Below are positions 1 to 6,649 of a stretch of 22,739 nt of DNA, piece by piece; the first letter of the stretch is position 1, and each line of letters begins with the position of its first letter. The stretch covers positions 1 to 22,739 of the forward strand of contig JAEEQU010000006.1 of assembly GCA_016285415.1 (NCBI GenBank), written 5' to 3'. The translations under genes were made by a program, and so were the position numbers. Origin of the DNA: Alphaproteobacteria bacterium (GTDB lineage Bacteria > Pseudomonadota > Alphaproteobacteria > Rs-D84). The notes below the pieces were generated by a model, which searched no databases, was not told where the DNA came from, and worked only from the letters and a program-made list of their open reading frames with translations.

Positions 1-67
1 TCTTCCATTTGTTTCCTATCAGCATCAAAACTGTTGCAACAGGACATGGTGGTAAAACTTTTTTCAT
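1..67 (-). CDS. HxlR-family transcriptional regulator, 5' end only
   Basis: Only the first 22 codons are in the window; the gene runs off the left edge. The reverse strand reads MKKVLPPCPVATVLMLIGNK followed by WK. The Cys-Pro-Val plus L-IG-KWK pattern is the N-terminal signature of HxlR-type winged-helix regulators, where the conserved cysteine can act as a redox or electrophile sensor. The start at 65-67 is preceded on the minus strand by AAAGGGA at good spacing. The gene is divergent from the lipoprotein gene at 190 with 122 bp between the starts, the usual arrangement of a regulator and its target. That regulatory link is inference. Confidence 0.72.
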   Translation of the reverse strand, partial: MKKVLPPCPVATVLMLIGNKWK

Positions 68-131
68 ATTCAATCCCTTTTATTTCTACAATAGTTTCTT
101 TTGTAATACTATGTTATAAAATTGTGCCTAC

Positions 132-160
132 TTTACAATTCTTTTTCTATATTATAAAAT
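132..160 (+). promoter_or_regulatory. Putative promoter of the MBL-like lipoprotein gene
   Basis: TTTACA at 132-137 and TAAAAT at 155-160 are separated by 17 bases, about 30 bp before the start codon. An 8-bp inverted repeat, TACAATTC at 134-141 and GAATTGTA at 183-190, overlaps the -35 box and the start codon. It could be an operator for the divergent HxlR-type regulator, but this is speculative. Confidence 0.45.
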
Positions 161-189
161 AAACTAGTACAAAAATAAAGGAGAATTGT

Positions 190-1047
190 ATGAAAAAAAT
201 TATATCTAAACTTACAGTATTTGCTTTGCTTATAGCATCAACAGTATTGACTGCGTGCGATAAGAAAAATCATGATGTCCCTGTGCCAAAAACACAACAA
301 ATGGCAGTTGGTTCGGTTCAGGTATATGATTTTGGAAAGATTAAATTACATGCTTATGAAACAAAAGATGCTTTGGCTGATGAAAGTTTTATTTTGGAAA
401 CCGATAACGAACTTGTAATGATTGAATTAGCCGGGTTCAAAAAGAATATTGCCGAAATACAAAATTATGTAAAAGGATTGAAAAAGCCACTCAATAATGT
501 GGTCGTTGCATATCATCCAGCCGGTGGTAATGTATATCCTGCCGCAACCATATATGCAATGGACGGTTTAGGTGAAGCAGGTCTGGTTGCAGGATTTGTC
601 CAGGCATTTGGTGATTCTTTCAATGGTAATTTGCCAACAAAATACGAACAGGTAAAACCAGGCAAAATGACGATTGGTGGTATAAAAATGAACATTATCA
701 AAACAGCAGATGCATTTGATATTGAAATACCTGCAATCAATGTTTATTTGACGCATATGGTTGGACATAATACGCACAATATTTTGGGCAGCATGGAATC
801 TATTGATGAAATGATGAACCTTATGAAGAAAATGAAAGCCAAAAACTATGGGTTGATTTTGAGTGGTCATGATACCCCAAGAACAATTGAAATCGCCACA
901 GAAAAGATAAACTATCTTACAAAGTTGAAAGAGTTGGCAAAAACAAATACAAACGCAAAAGATTTTATAGATGCTGTAAATAAAGAATTTCCAAATTATA
1001 TGGGTGGAAATTATTTAGAAATGAGTGCAGCAGGTTTGTATAAATAA
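190..1047 (+). CDS. Predicted lipoprotein, degenerate metallo-beta-lactamase-like fold
   Basis: A 285-residue protein with a lipoprotein signal: basic MKK start, hydrophobic stretch and lipobox L20-T-A-C23. It is therefore probably anchored in a membrane facing the periplasm. The mature part resembles the MBL fold: an early DESFILE-TD-E strand turn, a strand ending V-V-V-A-Y-H109-P, a later YLTHMVGHN segment and a C-terminal LILSGHD. The canonical HxHxDH metal motif is absent (H109-P-A-G-G in its place), so classical di-zinc hydrolase activity is doubtful. The RBS AAAGGAGA fits the ATG at 190. A hairpin terminator follows the stop. The fold call is from pattern only; it could be another lipoprotein family. 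Confidence 0.6.
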   Translation: MKKIISKLTVFALLIASTVLTACDKKNHDVPVPKTQQMAVGSVQVYDFGKIKLHAYETKDALADESFILETDNELVMIELAGFKKNIAEIQNYVKGLKKPLNNVVVAYHPAGGNVYPAATIYAMDGLGEAGLVAGFVQAFGDSFNGNLPTKYEQVKPGKMTIGGIKMNIIKTADAFDIEIPAINVYLTHMVGHNTHNILGSMESIDEMMNLMKKMKAKNYGLILSGHDTPRTIEIATEKINYLTKLKELAKTNTNAKDFIDAVNKEFPNYMGGNYLEMSAAGLYK

Positions 1048-1068
1048 ACCAGCATAAAGGCAATGTAT

Positions 1069-1100
1069 AAAAGACCGGCAATTAACCGGTCTTTTGTTTG
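1069..1100 (+). terminator. Rho-independent terminator
   Basis: Perfect 10-bp stem AAAAGACCGG (1069-1078) and CCGGTCTTTT (1086-1095) around a 7-base loop, with a T-rich tail. It lies 21 bases after the lipoprotein stop. Confidence 0.88.
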
Positions 1101-1383
1101 TTGTACAAATTACAATGCTTTAGCTTTTTACCTTAATACTGTTCAAAAATTCCTCTAGTGCATTTAAGTTGTCCATGATTTCTGCATAGTGTAGGGCTAT
1201 ATCAGTTCTAAAGTTGGGTGTTGAAAACACACACCGTTTCCCGCATTTACGAACTTTTAAAAAGAAAAGGTTAGATTTCTAACCTTTTTCATGGTTCGAA
1301 TTTATTGTGGTGTTTTGTCGCTAATATATTGAAAAAATCCAATGATATGTTAAACTCAGTGTATAAATAAAAAAGGTAATAAT
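1101..1383. other. Intergenic stretch with one extra hairpin and no convincing gene
   Basis: This fills the gap between the terminator and the kinase gene. It holds a second hairpin, AAAAGGTTAG (1265-1274) and CTAACCTTTT (1279-1288) with a 4-base loop and T-runs on both sides, so it could end transcripts on either strand. On the minus strand an open frame of about 45 codons ends with TAA at 1120-1122. It has no ATG near its 5' end and no ribosome binding site, and may be a decayed gene. A weak promoter-like pair, TTGAAA (1329-1334) and TAAACT (1351-1356) at 16 bases, precedes the kinase. Confidence 0.5.
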
Positions 1384-2280
1384 ATGGTTAATCAAATTAT
1401 AGATGGAATAGAGTTTAAATTAAGGGAATATCAAGATTTTTCTTGGTTAAATAATTATGGAACTGTATTTAGTGTGATAGATGAAACTGGCAGTGGCTGT
1501 ATATCTTTTGGTATAAAAAAGGACAATAAAAAGTATTTTTTCAAAATTGCTGGTGCAAAAACAGTTAATGCTGAAATAAGCGAAGAAGAATCGATTAAAT
1601 TATTAAAAGAAGCGGCAGTAAAATACAAAGATATTAAGCATGAAAATTTGATTAAACTGGTAGATGCTTTTGAATATAAAGAATTTTATGTTGTAATCTA
1701 TGAATATGCCGAAGGCGAATGTTTATTTGACCATTGGAACTTTGATAGGTACGAAAAAACTAAAGAAATAACACCTTTGATGAGATTCAAATCATTACCA
1801 GTAGAAAAAAGATTGAATGTTGTGGATAAGTTGTTTTCTTTTTTTGCATCATTTATTGACGCGGGATATGTTGCGGTAGATTTTTACGATAGTAGTATAA
1901 TTTATGACTTTGAAAATGATAATGTTACTTTTTGTGACATAGATTTATTTAGAAAAATGCCAACTGTAAATGATTTAGGAAAGGATTATTTTGGAACCAA
2001 AAGATTAAAGGCCCCCGAAGAAAATGAATTAGGTGCATCAATAGACGAGCAAACATCATTATTTACATTGGGTGCAATTATATTTGATATGTTTAGCAAT
2101 ATTTCAAATACAGAGGAAAGGTATAAAAATGGGTGTTTTATACCAAATAAATTTGATGAATTTGAATTAAATAACGATATTTATAATGTACTATTAAAAG
2201 CAACGGCTTACGATAAAAACGAGAGATATAAAACCGTAAAAGACTTTAAAGACGATTTTTATAAAAATATCAATTCGTAA
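1384..2280 (+). CDS. Serine/threonine protein kinase-like protein with atypical catalytic loop
   Basis: A 298-residue soluble single-domain kinase-like protein with no membrane segment. Visible landmarks: ATP-anchoring lysine in YFFK54, helix and strand KHENLIKLVDAF (85-96), hinge YEYAEGE (106-112), a catalytic-loop equivalent AVD166FYDSSIIYD, a metal-binding equivalent CD185ID in place of DFG, and APEE at the end of the activation segment. The usual HRDLKxxN is replaced by VDFYDSS, with serine at the Asn position. I recall such AVDFYD-type kinases from Firmicutes, so lateral transfer is plausible. Composition is strongly AT-rich compared with parC or nrdD in this window. The RBS AAAAGGTAAT supports the start. 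Substrate is unknown; the gene stands alone between intergenic elements. Confidence 0.75.
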   Translation: MVNQIIDGIEFKLREYQDFSWLNNYGTVFSVIDETGSGCISFGIKKDNKKYFFKIAGAKTVNAEISEEESIKLLKEAAVKYKDIKHENLIKLVDAFEYKEFYVVIYEYAEGECLFDHWNFDRYEKTKEITPLMRFKSLPVEKRLNVVDKLFSFFASFIDAGYVAVDFYDSSIIYDFENDNVTFCDIDLFRKMPTVNDLGKDYFGTKRLKAPEENELGASIDEQTSLFTLGAIIFDMFSNISNTEERYKNGCFIPNKFDEFELNNDIYNVLLKATAYDKNERYKTVKDFKDDFYKNINS

Positions 2281-2284
2281 TTTG

Positions 2285-2352
2285 TTGTATCACAAAATCT
2301 GCAAAAACGTCTTAATATCTTTCCCGACCTGCAATAAATTGCGTATAAGATT
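2285..2352 (+). repeat. Intergenic repeat, copy 1 (diverged)
   Basis: Begins 5 bases after the kinase stop. It shares its first half (TTGTATCA-AAAAT-TGCAAAAA) with copy 3, and the core TTTCCCGA-C-GCAATAAAT (2318 onward) with copies 2 and 3. The right part has diverged and now supplies the promoter of the next gene. Confidence 0.65.
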
Positions 2353-2366
2353 TTTTGTGGTATAAT
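2339..2366 (+). promoter_or_regulatory. Putative promoter of the NIF3-like gene
   Basis: TTGCGT at 2339-2344 and TATAAT at 2361-2366, 16 bases apart. It overlaps the right end of repeat copy 1. Confidence 0.6.
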
Positions 2367-2386
2367 AAATAAAAAGGGTGGAAATT

Positions 2387-2707
2387 TTGTCTTTTTATAA
2401 ATTGGAAATTTTTATACCAAAATCGCATTTTCGTCAGTTGCAAATTGCTTTGCAGAATGTTGATGCGGGACATATTGGTAATTACGATTCTTGTTTGTCA
2501 TATAGCGATGTTATCGGTGTTTGGCGACCAATAGATAACGCAAAACCATTTAATGGTGAATTAAATAAAATATGTGAAGCCCCAGAAGTAAAAGTAGAGG
2601 TTATGATATTGTCAGACAATCTGGAAAAAACTTTGTCTGCAATCAAAGAAATACATCCGTATGAAGTTCCGGTTATAAATATTATTCCATTGTTAAATAC
2701 TTTTTAA
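2387..2707 (+). CDS. Stand-alone NIF3/YqfO C-terminal-like (CutA-like) domain protein
   Basis: A 106-residue protein resembling the CutA-like domain inserted in, or C-terminal to, NIF3/YqfO proteins, which is also found alone as a small uncharacterised family. Typical landmarks: YKLEIFIPKSHFRQLQIAL near the N-terminus, a central GHIGNYD-C-S segment, GVWRPIDNAKPF, and a C-terminal HPYEVPVINIIPL. I place the start at TTG 2387, not the upstream in-frame GTG at 2378, because AGGGTGGA (2374-2381) lies 5 bases before the TTG and overlaps the GTG, and because family members begin just before YKL. The domain is presumed to trimerise or bind ligands; no catalytic role is established. Confidence 0.75.
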   Translation: MSFYKLEIFIPKSHFRQLQIALQNVDAGHIGNYDSCLSYSDVIGVWRPIDNAKPFNGELNKICEAPEVKVEVMILSDNLEKTLSAIKEIHPYEVPVINIIPLLNTF

Positions 2708-2711
2708 CACC

Positions 2712-2757
2712 TTTCCCGAACCGCAATAAATCACGCATAAAATCAACTCGTGAATTG
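2712..2757 (+). repeat. Intergenic repeat, copy 2
   Basis: Starts 4 bases after the NIF3-like stop. The 44-base core matches copy 3 at 40 positions by eye. It contains the inverted pair TCACG (2731-2735) and CGTGA (2749-2753); an outer pair TAACAC (2704-2709) and GTGTTA (2757-2762) extends the foldable structure. Confidence 0.75.
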
Positions 2758-2775
2758 TGTGTTATATAAGAAAAA

Positions 2776-3057
2776 CTATTTTGTTTTCTTATGATGTTTC
2801 TTTGTTGTGATAAGCATATACAATATAATACCATTGAATATCAAAGTTATACTGTTGAACAATATTATTTGAAATGAATTCAGGTATACCCCATATAAAA
2901 TCCAGAATATTAAACTCGTACAGTATATAACATACATTGATAAAGACAAACCAGATACATTTTTTGTGATAATAGATTTTATGGCCTGTGGTAAAAATGC
3001 CATTGTTGTGCAAATGCCGGATACATAACCAAAAAATTCACCAATAAAACTGTTCAT
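2776..3057 (-). CDS. SemiSWEET-type sugar transporter (PQ-loop family)
   Basis: A 93-residue protein with three predicted membrane helices (about 7-27, 37-57 and 62-84) and a basic C-terminal tail KKHHKKTK. The first helix carries the PQ motif F-L-P23-Q24 followed by AIKSI, and the loop before helix 2 has NVSGLSL, both standard for bacterial SemiSWEETs. Such proteins work as dimers that pass mono- or disaccharides across the inner membrane without ATP. Length matches the family. The RBS AAAGGAAAA directly precedes the ATG. It converges on the NIF3-like gene. The sugar carried cannot be told from sequence. Confidence 0.88.
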   Translation of the reverse strand: MNSFIGEFFGYVSGICTTMAFLPQAIKSIITKNVSGLSLSMYVIYCTSLIFWILYGVYLNSFQIILFNSITLIFNGIILYMLITTKKHHKKTK

Positions 3058-3092
3058 TTTTTTCCTTTTATTAAAATAATATTTGTAAGTAA

Positions 3093-3174
3093 TTGTATCA
3101 TAAAATTTGCAAAAATATTTTTATTTCTTTTCCGAACCGCAACAAATCACGCACAAAATCAACGCGTGAATCGC
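3093..3174 (+). repeat. Intergenic repeat, copy 3 (longest)
   Basis: Lies between the SemiSWEET start and the deaminase stop. It carries both the left half shared with copy 1 (from 3093) and the 44-base core shared with copy 2 (3128-3171). The inner inverted repeat is perfect over 6 bp: TCACGC (3147-3152) and GCGTGA (3164-3169). Two of the substitutions relative to copy 2 are consistent with keeping the stem. Confidence 0.75.
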
Positions 3175-3186
3175 ACTGGATAATAA

Positions 3187-3735
3187 TTATCTTTTTGGGT
3201 TGTAAACTGTATGACCATGTTTGACATAATCTTGTAAAACTTTTTCACCCGCATCTGTTGCTATATGACCGTAAACGGTTATACCACGTTTTTTAAATTC
3301 ATCCATCCAGTTTGGTTTGAACCCTTCGTCAAATCCAGTTATTTTGGTAACCCGTTCAGATGGAACACCGTAATAAATCGCCTTAATCCCAGACCACATA
3401 ATCGCGCCCAGACACATCATACATGGTTCAGATGTTATATATAAACTTAAATTATACGGCGATAAATCATAAGTCCCCAATTTCTTTTCCGCCAATTTTA
3501 TGGCATTCATTTCGGCGTGATTATTACTGCAAGATTCGGCGATAACACTATTTGCGGTCTTGGCAATTAAATTACCATTTTGGTCATAAACAGCCGCCAA
3601 AAATGGCCCATGTCCATCGGCAATGTATTTTGTTAATTCTTGTTGCAGACCAAGAATAATTTTCGTGGCATTGTCCAATTTTGAATCGTTAATAGGTTCG
3701 TTGGCAATTACAGATAATTTTTTGTTTCCCGACAT
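3187..3735 (-). CDS. Nucleoside/guanine deaminase-like protein (cytidine deaminase fold)
   Basis: A 182-residue zinc-dependent deaminase. The zinc and catalytic motifs are intact: H73-A-E75 in NNHAEMNAI, where the glutamate is the proton shuttle, and P104-C105-M-M-C108 followed by LGAIMWSGI. The C-terminal part ITGFDEGFKPNW resembles guanine deaminases of the GuaD type more than the tRNA deaminase TadA, so conversion of guanine to xanthine is the best guess. A related purine or pterin substrate is possible. An upstream in-frame ATG exists at 3762, but the ATG at 3735 follows AAAGGA at correct spacing and is preferred. It is divergent from the MFS gene. Confidence 0.8.
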   Translation of the reverse strand: MSGNKKLSVIANEPINDSKLDNATKIILGLQQELTKYIADGHGPFLAAVYDQNGNLIAKTANSVIAESCSNNHAEMNAIKLAEKKLGTYDLSPYNLSLYITSEPCMMCLGAIMWSGIKAIYYGVPSERVTKITGFDEGFKPNWMDEFKKRGITVYGHIATDAGEKVLQDYVKHGHTVYNPKR

Positions 3736-3753
3736 GTGATTTCCTTTTGCAAA

Positions 3754-3782
3754 ATTATGCAAAATTTTTTGAAGATTGTAAA
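3754..3782 (-). promoter_or_regulatory. Putative promoter of the deaminase gene
   Basis: On the minus strand TTTACA (3777-3782) and CATAAT (3754-3759) are 17 bases apart, about 19 bp before the chosen start. Confidence 0.5.
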
Positions 3783-3833
3783 TAATATATTCTGGTGTAT
3801 CAAAAATATTGTAAATATGTTTTTATAATCATA

Positions 3834-3862
3834 TTGATTTTATTCCTAAATATTTCTAATAT
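3834..3862 (+). promoter_or_regulatory. Putative leaderless promoter of the MFS gene
   Basis: TTGATT (3834-3839) and TAATAT (3857-3862), 17 bases apart. Only 6 bases separate the -10 box from the ATG at 3869, so the predicted transcription start coincides with the start codon. No Shine-Dalgarno is present. Confidence 0.55.
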
Positions 3863-3868
3863 TTCTGT

Positions 3869-5038
3869 ATGGAAATTCGTAGAAACATCTTGTTATTCAA
3901 ACTGTATTATCTGTTTGCGTCAATGTGGCCATTGTCGGTGTTGGCGATTGTTTTGTTTCAGCAAATAACTGGATCATACACATTTGCGTTGGGCGTGTTC
4001 GCAATTACAACAATTGCACAAAGCGTTGCCGAGGTCCCAACAGGTATCATTTCTGATAAATTGGGACGCAGAAAAACAATGATAATGTCGGCGGTGTTTG
4101 AATTGTTGGCATCTTTGTTGTTCGCTTTATCGGGAACGTTTGTGTGTAAATATTTACTGATTATTGGCGGAATAGTATGGGGCATTGCCGAGGCATTTGC
4201 ATCCGGAACAGATGACGCGTTTATGTATGAAACAATGGAAGAACTGCGTAAGTCCGATAAATACGATATTTTATATGCACGCAGTAAAACATTTGGTCAA
4301 ATCGGATTAGCGGTTGGCGCGTTGATTGCGGCATGTATTACATATTTTTATTCTTTGGTTGCATTGGCATGGGGCGCGGTAATCATAGACATTATTCCAA
4401 TCTTTATTTGTTTGCGGTTTGTAGAACCAAAAATTCATAATGGGGAAGATTGCACTTCTATGAAACATTTTATGGTCGCAATCAAAGCATTTTTACAGAA
4501 CAAAAAATTGCGTATGTTATCAACAATACAAATGTTAAGCCACGGTATCAGTTTCGCAGGACACAGGTTTGAAGGTGCATATTTTAATATGCTGATACCA
4601 ACGTGGGCGGTTAATGTGGCACGCATAGTAAAACAAACGTGTGGCGCAATTAGTTTCCATGTTGCACCGTATTTTCGTAAATTTGGTTTTTATCGTATTT
4701 TGGTCGCATCTACGATTGGGATGACAATAATCAAGGCAACAGCGGTTATATTGAACAACTTTGCAACACCGTTTATACAATCGTGTGTGAATATATTCTA
4801 TGGAACCGCATCAACGGCAGATTCTGCGTTGTTGCAAAAAGAACTGTCGCCAAAACAGCGCGCGACAATGGGTTCAATAGTTTCACTGCTTGGTGGAATA
4901 TTGGCGGCGGTTATTTATGTTCTGGTTGGCGTTGTTGCAGATATAACATCTGTATGGTTGGCGATTGTAATGTTAATCGCAAGTAATTTGTTCATCAGTG
5001 GTGGATATTATTGGATGCTAAAAAAATATAAAAGTTAG
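3869..5038 (+). CDS. Major facilitator superfamily (MFS) transporter
   Basis: A 389-residue inner-membrane carrier with about 11-12 hydrophobic helices. The loop between helices 2 and 3 carries the MFS motif A variant GIISDKLGRRKT (residues about 60-71). A conserved-looking GTDDAFMYE follows in the cytoplasmic half, a pattern I associate with a bacterial MFS subgroup of unknown substrate. The charged central loop (about 185-210) separates the two six-helix halves. The start has no ribosome binding site, but there is no other Met before residue 19, inside helix 1. Composition is closer to the core genes than the kinase block is. Drug efflux or metabolite export are both possible; substrate not assignable. 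Confidence 0.85.
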   Translation: MEIRRNILLFKLYYLFASMWPLSVLAIVLFQQITGSYTFALGVFAITTIAQSVAEVPTGIISDKLGRRKTMIMSAVFELLASLLFALSGTFVCKYLLIIGGIVWGIAEAFASGTDDAFMYETMEELRKSDKYDILYARSKTFGQIGLAVGALIAACITYFYSLVALAWGAVIIDIIPIFICLRFVEPKIHNGEDCTSMKHFMVAIKAFLQNKKLRMLSTIQMLSHGISFAGHRFEGAYFNMLIPTWAVNVARIVKQTCGAISFHVAPYFRKFGFYRILVASTIGMTIIKATAVILNNFATPFIQSCVNIFYGTASTADSALLQKELSPKQRATMGSIVSLLGGILAAVIYVLVGVVADITSVWLAIVMLIASNLFISGGYYWMLKKYKS

Positions 5039-5061
5039 GCATAATATAAAAAATATCCATT

Positions 5062-5089
5062 TTGAAAAATGTTATTTTTCTAGTAAAAT
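5062..5089 (+). promoter_or_regulatory. Putative promoter of the M23 peptidase gene
   Basis: TTGAAA (5062-5067) and TAAAAT (5084-5089), 16 bases apart, end 11 bases before the ATG at 5101. The leader would be only about 4-6 bases and has no Shine-Dalgarno. Confidence 0.5.
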
Positions 5090-5100
5090 ATATCTATATA

Positions 5101-6078
5101 ATGTGGCGCAAAAATTATATTTTTGTTGGTGTTGGTTTGGGTATATTTATACCCATTGTTGCGTATTGTGGGGGATTTTTAAAGGCATCATCTTTTCCCA
5201 AAACGGCGGATGATGTAAGTTTTACAGATCGTATGCAGATTAAAGCGGAAGGTTATGCGCCGTTCGCAGAACTTTCTGCGTATGATATATTTACGATTTT
5301 GGAAACAGATGCCGGAATACCCGAAGAAATTGCTGCAAATGAAAATCTATGTCAAACGAACCAGACTTGTCCACCAAGTCAGCCACAGCAACCGAGTCAG
5401 CCGCAACAACCAAGTCAGCCGCAACAACCAAGTCAGCCACAACAACCAAGTCAGCCAAATCAGCCAACGCCCACGCCACCTGCGACGACAAGTGGCAGTT
5501 ATTGTGCAATAAGAAATTATGAAATTCATGAAAATCAACAGTATCCAATAGGGAAACCAGTTTTTGAAAGCGATTATAAATTCTGTTCACGATATGGATA
5601 TCGTAAAATGTATGGCAAAAACGATCCGCATCATGGATTTGATATAGGTTGCACCGAGGCAAATTTTGGAAATCCAGTATTTGCCATAGCAAATGGTGTT
5701 GTTGAAAGGGCGCATAAATGTTCCAAGGGAAGTTCTGCGGGAAATTATATTTTGATAAACCACAATAATGGGTTCAAAACATACTATATGCACCTTGATA
5801 AAATGTTTGTAAGTGCCGGGCAACAGGTGTCCGCGGGTTGCCAAATTGGTGAAATAGGTTTTACCGGTGGCGCAAAGGCGAATAAAGAGGCGTTTGCCAA
5901 CGAAGCGTGCCCAAAAATGCGCAAAAGCATTTCGCACGTACATTACGAAATTCATTATAGCGGCAATCAAACATCAGTTACAGAAAATGGCAGAACTGTG
6001 CCAATTAAGCATGGTTTTCCAAATAATACCTCTGTGGATCCATCCTATTTTATGGATGTGCCCCAGCATATGCAATAG
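5101..6078 (+). CDS. Membrane-anchored M23 (LytM) peptidoglycan endopeptidase
   Basis: A 325-residue protein with an N-terminal hydrophobic anchor or signal (about 6-27), a short spacer, a Pro/Gln/Ser linker of (PSQPQQ) repeats (from residue 92) and a C-terminal M23 domain. The zinc site is complete: H177-x-G-x-D181 in HHGFDIG, and H279-V-H281 in SHVHYE. An active Gly-Gly- or D-Ala-DAP-type cell-wall endopeptidase is therefore expected in the periplasm. Several cysteines outside the motif suggest disulfides. An upstream in-frame TTG at 5062 exists, but it lies inside the -35 box, so I use ATG 5101. A strong bidirectional terminator follows. Roles in division or envelope growth are inferred from the family. 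Confidence 0.87.
   Translation: MWRKNYIFVGVGLGIFIPIVAYCGGFLKASSFPKTADDVSFTDRMQIKAEGYAPFAELSAYDIFTILETDAGIPEEIAANENLCQTNQTCPPSQPQQPSQPQQPSQPQQPSQPQQPSQPNQPTPTPPATTSGSYCAIRNYEIHENQQYPIGKPVFESDYKFCSRYGYRKMYGKNDPHHGFDIGCTEANFGNPVFAIANGVVERAHKCSKGSSAGNYILINHNNGFKTYYMHLDKMFVSAGQQVSAGCQIGEIGFTGGAKANKEAFANEACPKMRKSISHVHYEIHYSGNQTSVTENGRTVPIKHGFPNNTSVDPSYFMDVPQHMQ
5374..5463 (+). repeat. In-gene tandem repeat, five 18-bp units
   Basis: Five consecutive 18-bp units encode PSQPQQ, the last degenerate (PSQPNQ). The first four differ only at wobble or near-wobble positions, so copy number could vary between strains by slippage, changing linker length in the M23 peptidase. Confidence 0.93.
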
Positions 6079-6084
6079 CAACAA

Positions 6085-6110
6085 AAAACACCGGGGCGCC
6101 CCGGTGTTTT
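6085..6110. terminator. Bidirectional terminator, 26-bp perfect palindrome
   Basis: AAAACACCGGGGC (6085-6097) is directly followed by its exact reverse complement (6098-6110). A-runs and T-runs on each side make it functional in both directions, serving the convergent M23 gene and the small minus-strand gene. Confidence 0.9.
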
Positions 6111-6126
6111 AATGCGTTTATATTTA

Positions 6127-6471
6127 TTATCTGCTATTGGCGGCTTTGGCCTGGGCAAGCAAGAATTTGCGTCTGGCATCACATGCCCTTGCAACTTTCT
6201 TGTAATCTTTCACTTTTAAATGAAGTTGTGTGACTTCTTCGTCATCGGCTTCAAGGGTGCGAACTTCGCGCAGGTCAGAATAGATAACGCGACTGCCGCC
6301 GATAGTATATTTAACGGTTTTGTACAGAACCTTGCCTTCGTATTCAAATGGTTCTGTCTGTTTAAGCACAGTAGATTCTTCGATTAAATCTAATAATTCT
6401 TGGACATCTGCGTCATAATCTTCTTTGTATTTTGCATCAAGTGCAACTTCTTTTGGTGATTTACGTGGCAT
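6127..6471 (-). CDS. Small charged protein of unknown function
   Basis: 114 residues, not recognised. It begins MPRKSPKEVALDAKYKED, has an acidic helical segment (ADVQELLDLIEES), a central beta-like region (EPFEYEGKVLYKTVKYTIGG) and a Lys/Arg/Ala-rich helix at the C-terminus (YKKVARACDARRKFLLAQAK). There is no signal or membrane segment, so it is cytoplasmic. The ATG at 6471 is chosen over 6498 because AAAGGATT precedes it at good spacing. A near-consensus promoter suggests substantial expression. The mixed charged pattern could fit nucleic-acid binding or a phage-like accessory protein; I cannot assign it. Confidence 0.75.
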   Translation of the reverse strand: MPRKSPKEVALDAKYKEDYDADVQELLDLIEESTVLKQTEPFEYEGKVLYKTVKYTIGGSRVIYSDLREVRTLEADDEEVTQLHLKVKDYKKVARACDARRKFLLAQAKAANSR

Positions 6472-6503
6472 TTTTAATCCTTTTTTAATATCGTTCAAAG
6501 TAT

Positions 6504-6531
6504 ATTATAAAACAAAAAATATATTTGTCAA
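6504..6531 (-). promoter_or_regulatory. Near-consensus sigma-70 promoter
   Basis: On the minus strand TTGACA (6526-6531) and TATAAT (6504-6509), both perfect hexamers, are 16 bases apart. They lie 32 bp before the start of the small charged protein gene. Confidence 0.8.
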
Positions 6532-6560
6532 CTATTTGTGCCGTCTGGTACATAAACAAA

Positions 6561-6589
6561 TTGCTTTTTTCCGCGATTTATGATATAAT
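6561..6589 (+). promoter_or_regulatory. Promoter of the lysozyme gene
   Basis: TTGCTT (6561-6566) and TATAAT (6584-6589), 17 bases apart. The predicted leader to ATG 6650 is about 54 bases. Confidence 0.7.
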
Positions 6590-6649
6590 ACAGCACATTC
6601 AATAGGTGGCATTTTGCCGCCGTTTTTTATTTTACAAAAGGTTCTTGTT

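Noticed and set aside
1120..1292. Minus-strand ORF of about 45 codons (stop at 1120-1122), possibly joined by a frameshift to an ATG at 1292
   Set aside because: No ribosome binding site, the ATG frame stops after 11 codons inside a hairpin, and the peptide resembles nothing I recognise. At best a gene remnant.
2700..3190. Repeats between small genes as integron attC sites
   Set aside because: The TAACAC/GTGTTA pair around copy 2 is suggestive, but the RYYYAAC and GTTRRRY core sites are not matched, copies 1 and 3 lack the pair, and the genes are in mixed orientation.
5062..5100. TTG start giving a 338-residue M23 protein
   Set aside because: The TTG lies in the probable -35 box, has no ribosome binding site, and the extension would add hydrophobic residues ahead of a normal basic MWRK start of the anchor.
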